Shown here: one piece after another, positions 14,172 to 15,980 of the stretch | Position numbering within the stretch: the stretch's first letter is position 1 | How the letters are laid out: the number at the start of each line of letters is the position of its first letter | Source: Treponema sp. | GTDB lineage: Bacteria; Spirochaetota; Spirochaetia; Treponematales; Rectinemataceae | Direction of reading: 5' to 3' | Length of the DNA stretch: 15,980 nt | NCBI GenBank assembly: GCA_012516755.1 | Contig: JAAYWE010000243.1 | Coordinates: 1-15,980 of the forward strand | Made by a program: the position numbers and the translations under genes | Notes under the pieces: generated by a model | The model's input: only the letters and a program-made list of their open reading frames with translations | Databases searched by the model: none | What the model was told of the DNA's origin: nothing

Positions 14172-15224
14172 TCATTTCATCATTGCTCTCAATGATCGAT
14201 CGTATGGCTGTCGAGCCACACCTTTTTCAGTTACAATGGCCGTAATAAGCTCGGCATCAGTTACATCGAAGGCTGGATTGAATGCCTTGACACCTTCTGG
14301 AGCCATGGGCTTTTCATACCACTTTGTCGTGATCTCCTCGGCTGCCCGTTCCTCTATTTCAATTTCAAGTCCTGTTGCACAATTCATATCTATTGTTGAT
14401 CTCGGCGCATGGACATAGAAAGGAACTCCAAAATGTGCAGCAAGAATGGCAAGCCCAAGAGTACCTATCTTATTCGCCGTGTCTCCATTTGCCGCAATGC
14501 GATCGCAACCTACAAGTACTGCTTGTACCCACCCCTTTTTCATGATGCTTGCTGCCATATTATCGCAGATAAGGGTAACATCAACCCCTGCTTGCATGAG
14601 TTCCCATGCCGTCAACCGAGCTCCTTGCAGTAATGGCCTTGTCTCGTCTGCGAATACTCGAAAACCATAACCTCGATTTTGTCCAAGATAAATTGGAGCA
14701 AGAGCTGTACCATATTCTGAGGTGGCTAGGACTCCGGCGTTACAATGAGTAAGGAGTCCCCATCCTCTTTCAAGGAGCTCCAGAGAGTGTTCGCCTATAC
14801 ATCTGCACACCTGTGCATCCTCCTTGCGAATAGCATCGGCTTCCTCTCTTAGCGCGGTACAAAGCCTCTGAACCGAGGATTGCGATATTTCTTTTTCCAG
14901 CCGTTTCTGCATTCTATCCAAAGCCCAGAATAGATTGACCGCCGTAGGCCTTGAAGTGGCGAGACGGGCTCGAGCTTCCATGAATATACGTATTGCATCT
15001 TCCATGGTTGAGGGCTGAGCATTTCGGACTGCAAGATATGCTCCATATGCTGCTGCAATTCCTATAGCTGGAGCACCCCGAACTCGAAGAGTTTGAATCG
15101 CTTCCCAGATTTCCTCTGTTCCAGAAAGCCGTAAGTACTTCACCTCGTTTGGAAGCATCGATTGATCGAGAATAATCAATTCCCCTTTTTCATCATCGAG
15201 CTTCATTGTCAGCGGTATTTGCAT
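14172..15224 (-). CDS. mtnA: S-methyl-5-thioribose-1-phosphate isomerase
   Basis: MtnA converts methylthioribose-1-phosphate to methylthioribulose-1-phosphate in recycling of the methylthioadenosine left by polyamine synthesis. The 350-residue protein has VRGAPAIGIAAAYG (48-61), LLTHCNAGVLATSEYGTAL (158-175) with catalytic Cys161, VFADETRPLLQGARLTAWEL (190-209), CDNMAA (220-225) and VGCDRIAANGDTANKIGT (238-255) with catalytic Asp241. These fit MtnA rather than the related eIF2B-like or ribose-1,5-bisphosphate isomerases. AAGGAG stands about ten bases before the ATG. No other gene of the pathway is in the window, so the rest must be elsewhere or the pathway is partial. It converges on the radical SAM gene and diverges from lipA. 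Confidence 0.94.
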   Translation of the reverse strand: MQIPLTMKLDDEKGELIILDQSMLPNEVKYLRLSGTEEIWEAIQTLRVRGAPAIGIAAAYGAYLAVRNAQPSTMEDAIRIFMEARARLATSRPTAVNLFWALDRMQKRLEKEISQSSVQRLCTALREEADAIRKEDAQVCRCIGEHSLELLERGWGLLTHCNAGVLATSEYGTALAPIYLGQNRGYGFRVFADETRPLLQGARLTAWELMQAGVDVTLICDNMAASIMKKGWVQAVLVGCDRIAANGDTANKIGTLGLAILAAHFGVPFYVHAPRSTIDMNCATGLEIEIEERAAEEITTKWYEKPMAPEGVKAFNPAFDVTDAELITAIVTEKGVARQPYDRSLRAMMK

Positions 15225-15294
15225 ATCGAGATCTCTCCTTTTCCTGCCTTTTTAAATCGAAAAAACACCTTTTACACAGAAGGCGCCCCTAACA

Positions 15295-15322
15295 ATAATA
15301 GGGTTATATAATCTGGAGTCAA
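15295..15322 (-). promoter_or_regulatory. mtnA promoter
   Basis: On the minus strand TTGACT (15322-15317) and TATTAT (15300-15295) are 16 bases apart, giving a start near 15288 and a leader of about 64 bases. The leader begins with an imperfect hairpin (GCGCCTT with AAGGTGT, two G-U pairs, 15286-15265) followed by a run of U. It is too short to hold a SAM riboswitch. Confidence 0.55.
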
Positions 15323-15357
15323 TCACGATCCATCATTACTTTTTTAGCAGATCCGTC

Positions 15358-15363
15358 TATAAT
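15358..15363 (+). promoter_or_regulatory. candidate -10 box of lipA
   Basis: A perfect TATAAT lies nine bases before the lipA ATG. The best -35 candidate is poor (TTACTT, 16 bases upstream). If used, transcription starts two or three bases before the ATG. Confidence 0.4.
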
Positions 15364-15371
15364 ACGTATTC

Positions 15372-15980
15372 ATGAAAAACTCAATTCCCGACCCAAAGCC
15401 ATCCTGGCTCAAGATACGGCTTCCCCATGGCCAGAATTGGCGCCATGTCGAAGAAGTCCTGGCAAGTCATGGCCTTCATACCGTATGCGATGAAGCTCAC
15501 TGCCCCAATAAAGGAGAATGCTGGGGTTCTGGTACGGCCACCTTCATGATAATGGGAGACATCTGCACTCGCGGCTGTAGCTTCTGCGCGGTAAGGGCCG
15601 CCAGATTTGGCCGACCACTGGATCCTGAAGAACCACAACACCTTGCAAAAGCAATAGAATCGCTTGGCCTCTCCTACGCTGTCATAACTTCTGTGGATCG
15701 AGATGATCTGTCGGATCGTGGTTCTGCCCATTTTTCGGCTTGTATCCGCGCAATCCGCGAGCTTAGTCCATCTACTCGAGTAGAAGTACTAATTCCGGAC
15801 TATATTGGACAGGAGCTCAAGGAAGTACTATCTGCCAAACCGGATGTAATTGCGCATAATATAGAAACCATTCGCCGTTTGCAGTCTGTGCGCGATCAAA
15901 GAGCTTCCTATAATAAGAGCCTGCAGACCTTAACCGAAGCCGCGTCTACAGGAATCCCCACAAAATCCAGCCTATTGCTT
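15372..15980 (+). CDS. lipA: lipoyl synthase, 3' end outside the window
   Basis: LipA is the radical SAM enzyme that inserts two sulfurs into protein-bound octanoyl groups to make lipoyl cofactors for 2-oxoacid dehydrogenases and the glycine cleavage system. The 203 residues present include PSWLKIRLPHGQNW, the auxiliary-cluster motif VCDEAHCPNKGECW (C-x4-C-x5-C), TATFMIMGD and the SAM-cluster motif CTRGCSFC (C-x3-C-x2-C). VITSVDRDDLSDRGSAHF and IAHNIETIRRLQ follow as in the family. The frame stays open through 15980, so roughly the last third is missing only because the window ends. The ATG at 15372 fits the family N-terminus, but no ribosome site precedes it. Confidence 0.95.
   Translation, partial: MKNSIPDPKPSWLKIRLPHGQNWRHVEEVLASHGLHTVCDEAHCPNKGECWGSGTATFMIMGDICTRGCSFCAVRAARFGRPLDPEEPQHLAKAIESLGLSYAVITSVDRDDLSDRGSAHFSACIRAIRELSPSTRVEVLIPDYIGQELKEVLSAKPDVIAHNIETIRRLQSVRDQRASYNKSLQTLTEAASTGIPTKSSLLL

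Noticed and set aside
15260..15286. Stem followed by U run in the mtnA leader as a terminator or SAM riboswitch
   Set aside because: It begins right at the predicted transcription start, the stem is weak with two G-U pairs, and the leader of about 64 bases is too short for a SAM aptamer. It was left as a remark.

Overview
The window reads as ordinary bacterial chromosome of medium to low GC, coding densely on both strands. A spirochaete is my best guess. The grounds are a poly(A) polymerase of the PcnB type, tsaE next to tsaB, a DNA-repair-linked radical SAM enzyme, an oligopeptide ABC transporter and a tRNA with no encoded CCA. This is an impression from gene content and protein style; no single sequence proves it. 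No IS element, prophage gene or CRISPR array is visible.

Left part (about 1-7,550), minus strand. A seven-gene operon starts at a near-consensus promoter (TTGACA-17-TATAGT, 7515-7543) and an 11-codon leader ORF. It runs dppB, dppD, dppF, solute-binding protein, dppC, a type II pantothenate kinase, and a DmpA/P1-family N-terminal-nucleophile peptidase. It then decays into what may be the wreck of an M20 peptidase gene. The transporter would import a peptide-like compound, the peptidase would split an amide, and the kinase would phosphorylate the acid released. One member of the same peptidase family (ThnT) cleaves pantetheine, so a salvage route for pantothenate or pantetheine towards coenzyme A is a testable reading. 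This is the most interesting item in the window.

Middle part (7,589-12,676). A serine alpha/beta hydrolase and pcnB form a minus-strand pair. Divergent from them, tsaE and tsaB overlap on the plus strand and supply two parts of the t6A tRNA-modification machinery. Their end abuts a minus-strand pair made of an unrecognised 87-residue protein and a GNAT-like protein, whose genes overlap by 17 bases. An elongator-type tRNA-Met(CAU), with its own promoter and a textbook terminator, follows on the plus strand.

Right part (12,700-15,980). A radical SAM protein of the putative DNA modification/repair family lies behind a promoter whose -10 box sits in a perfect 8+8 palindrome, a likely operator. 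The start codon is so close that the mRNA would be almost leaderless. mtnA (methylthioribose-1-phosphate isomerase) converges on it. lipA (lipoyl synthase) diverges from mtnA and is cut by the window edge; it also seems to lack a leader and a ribosome binding site.
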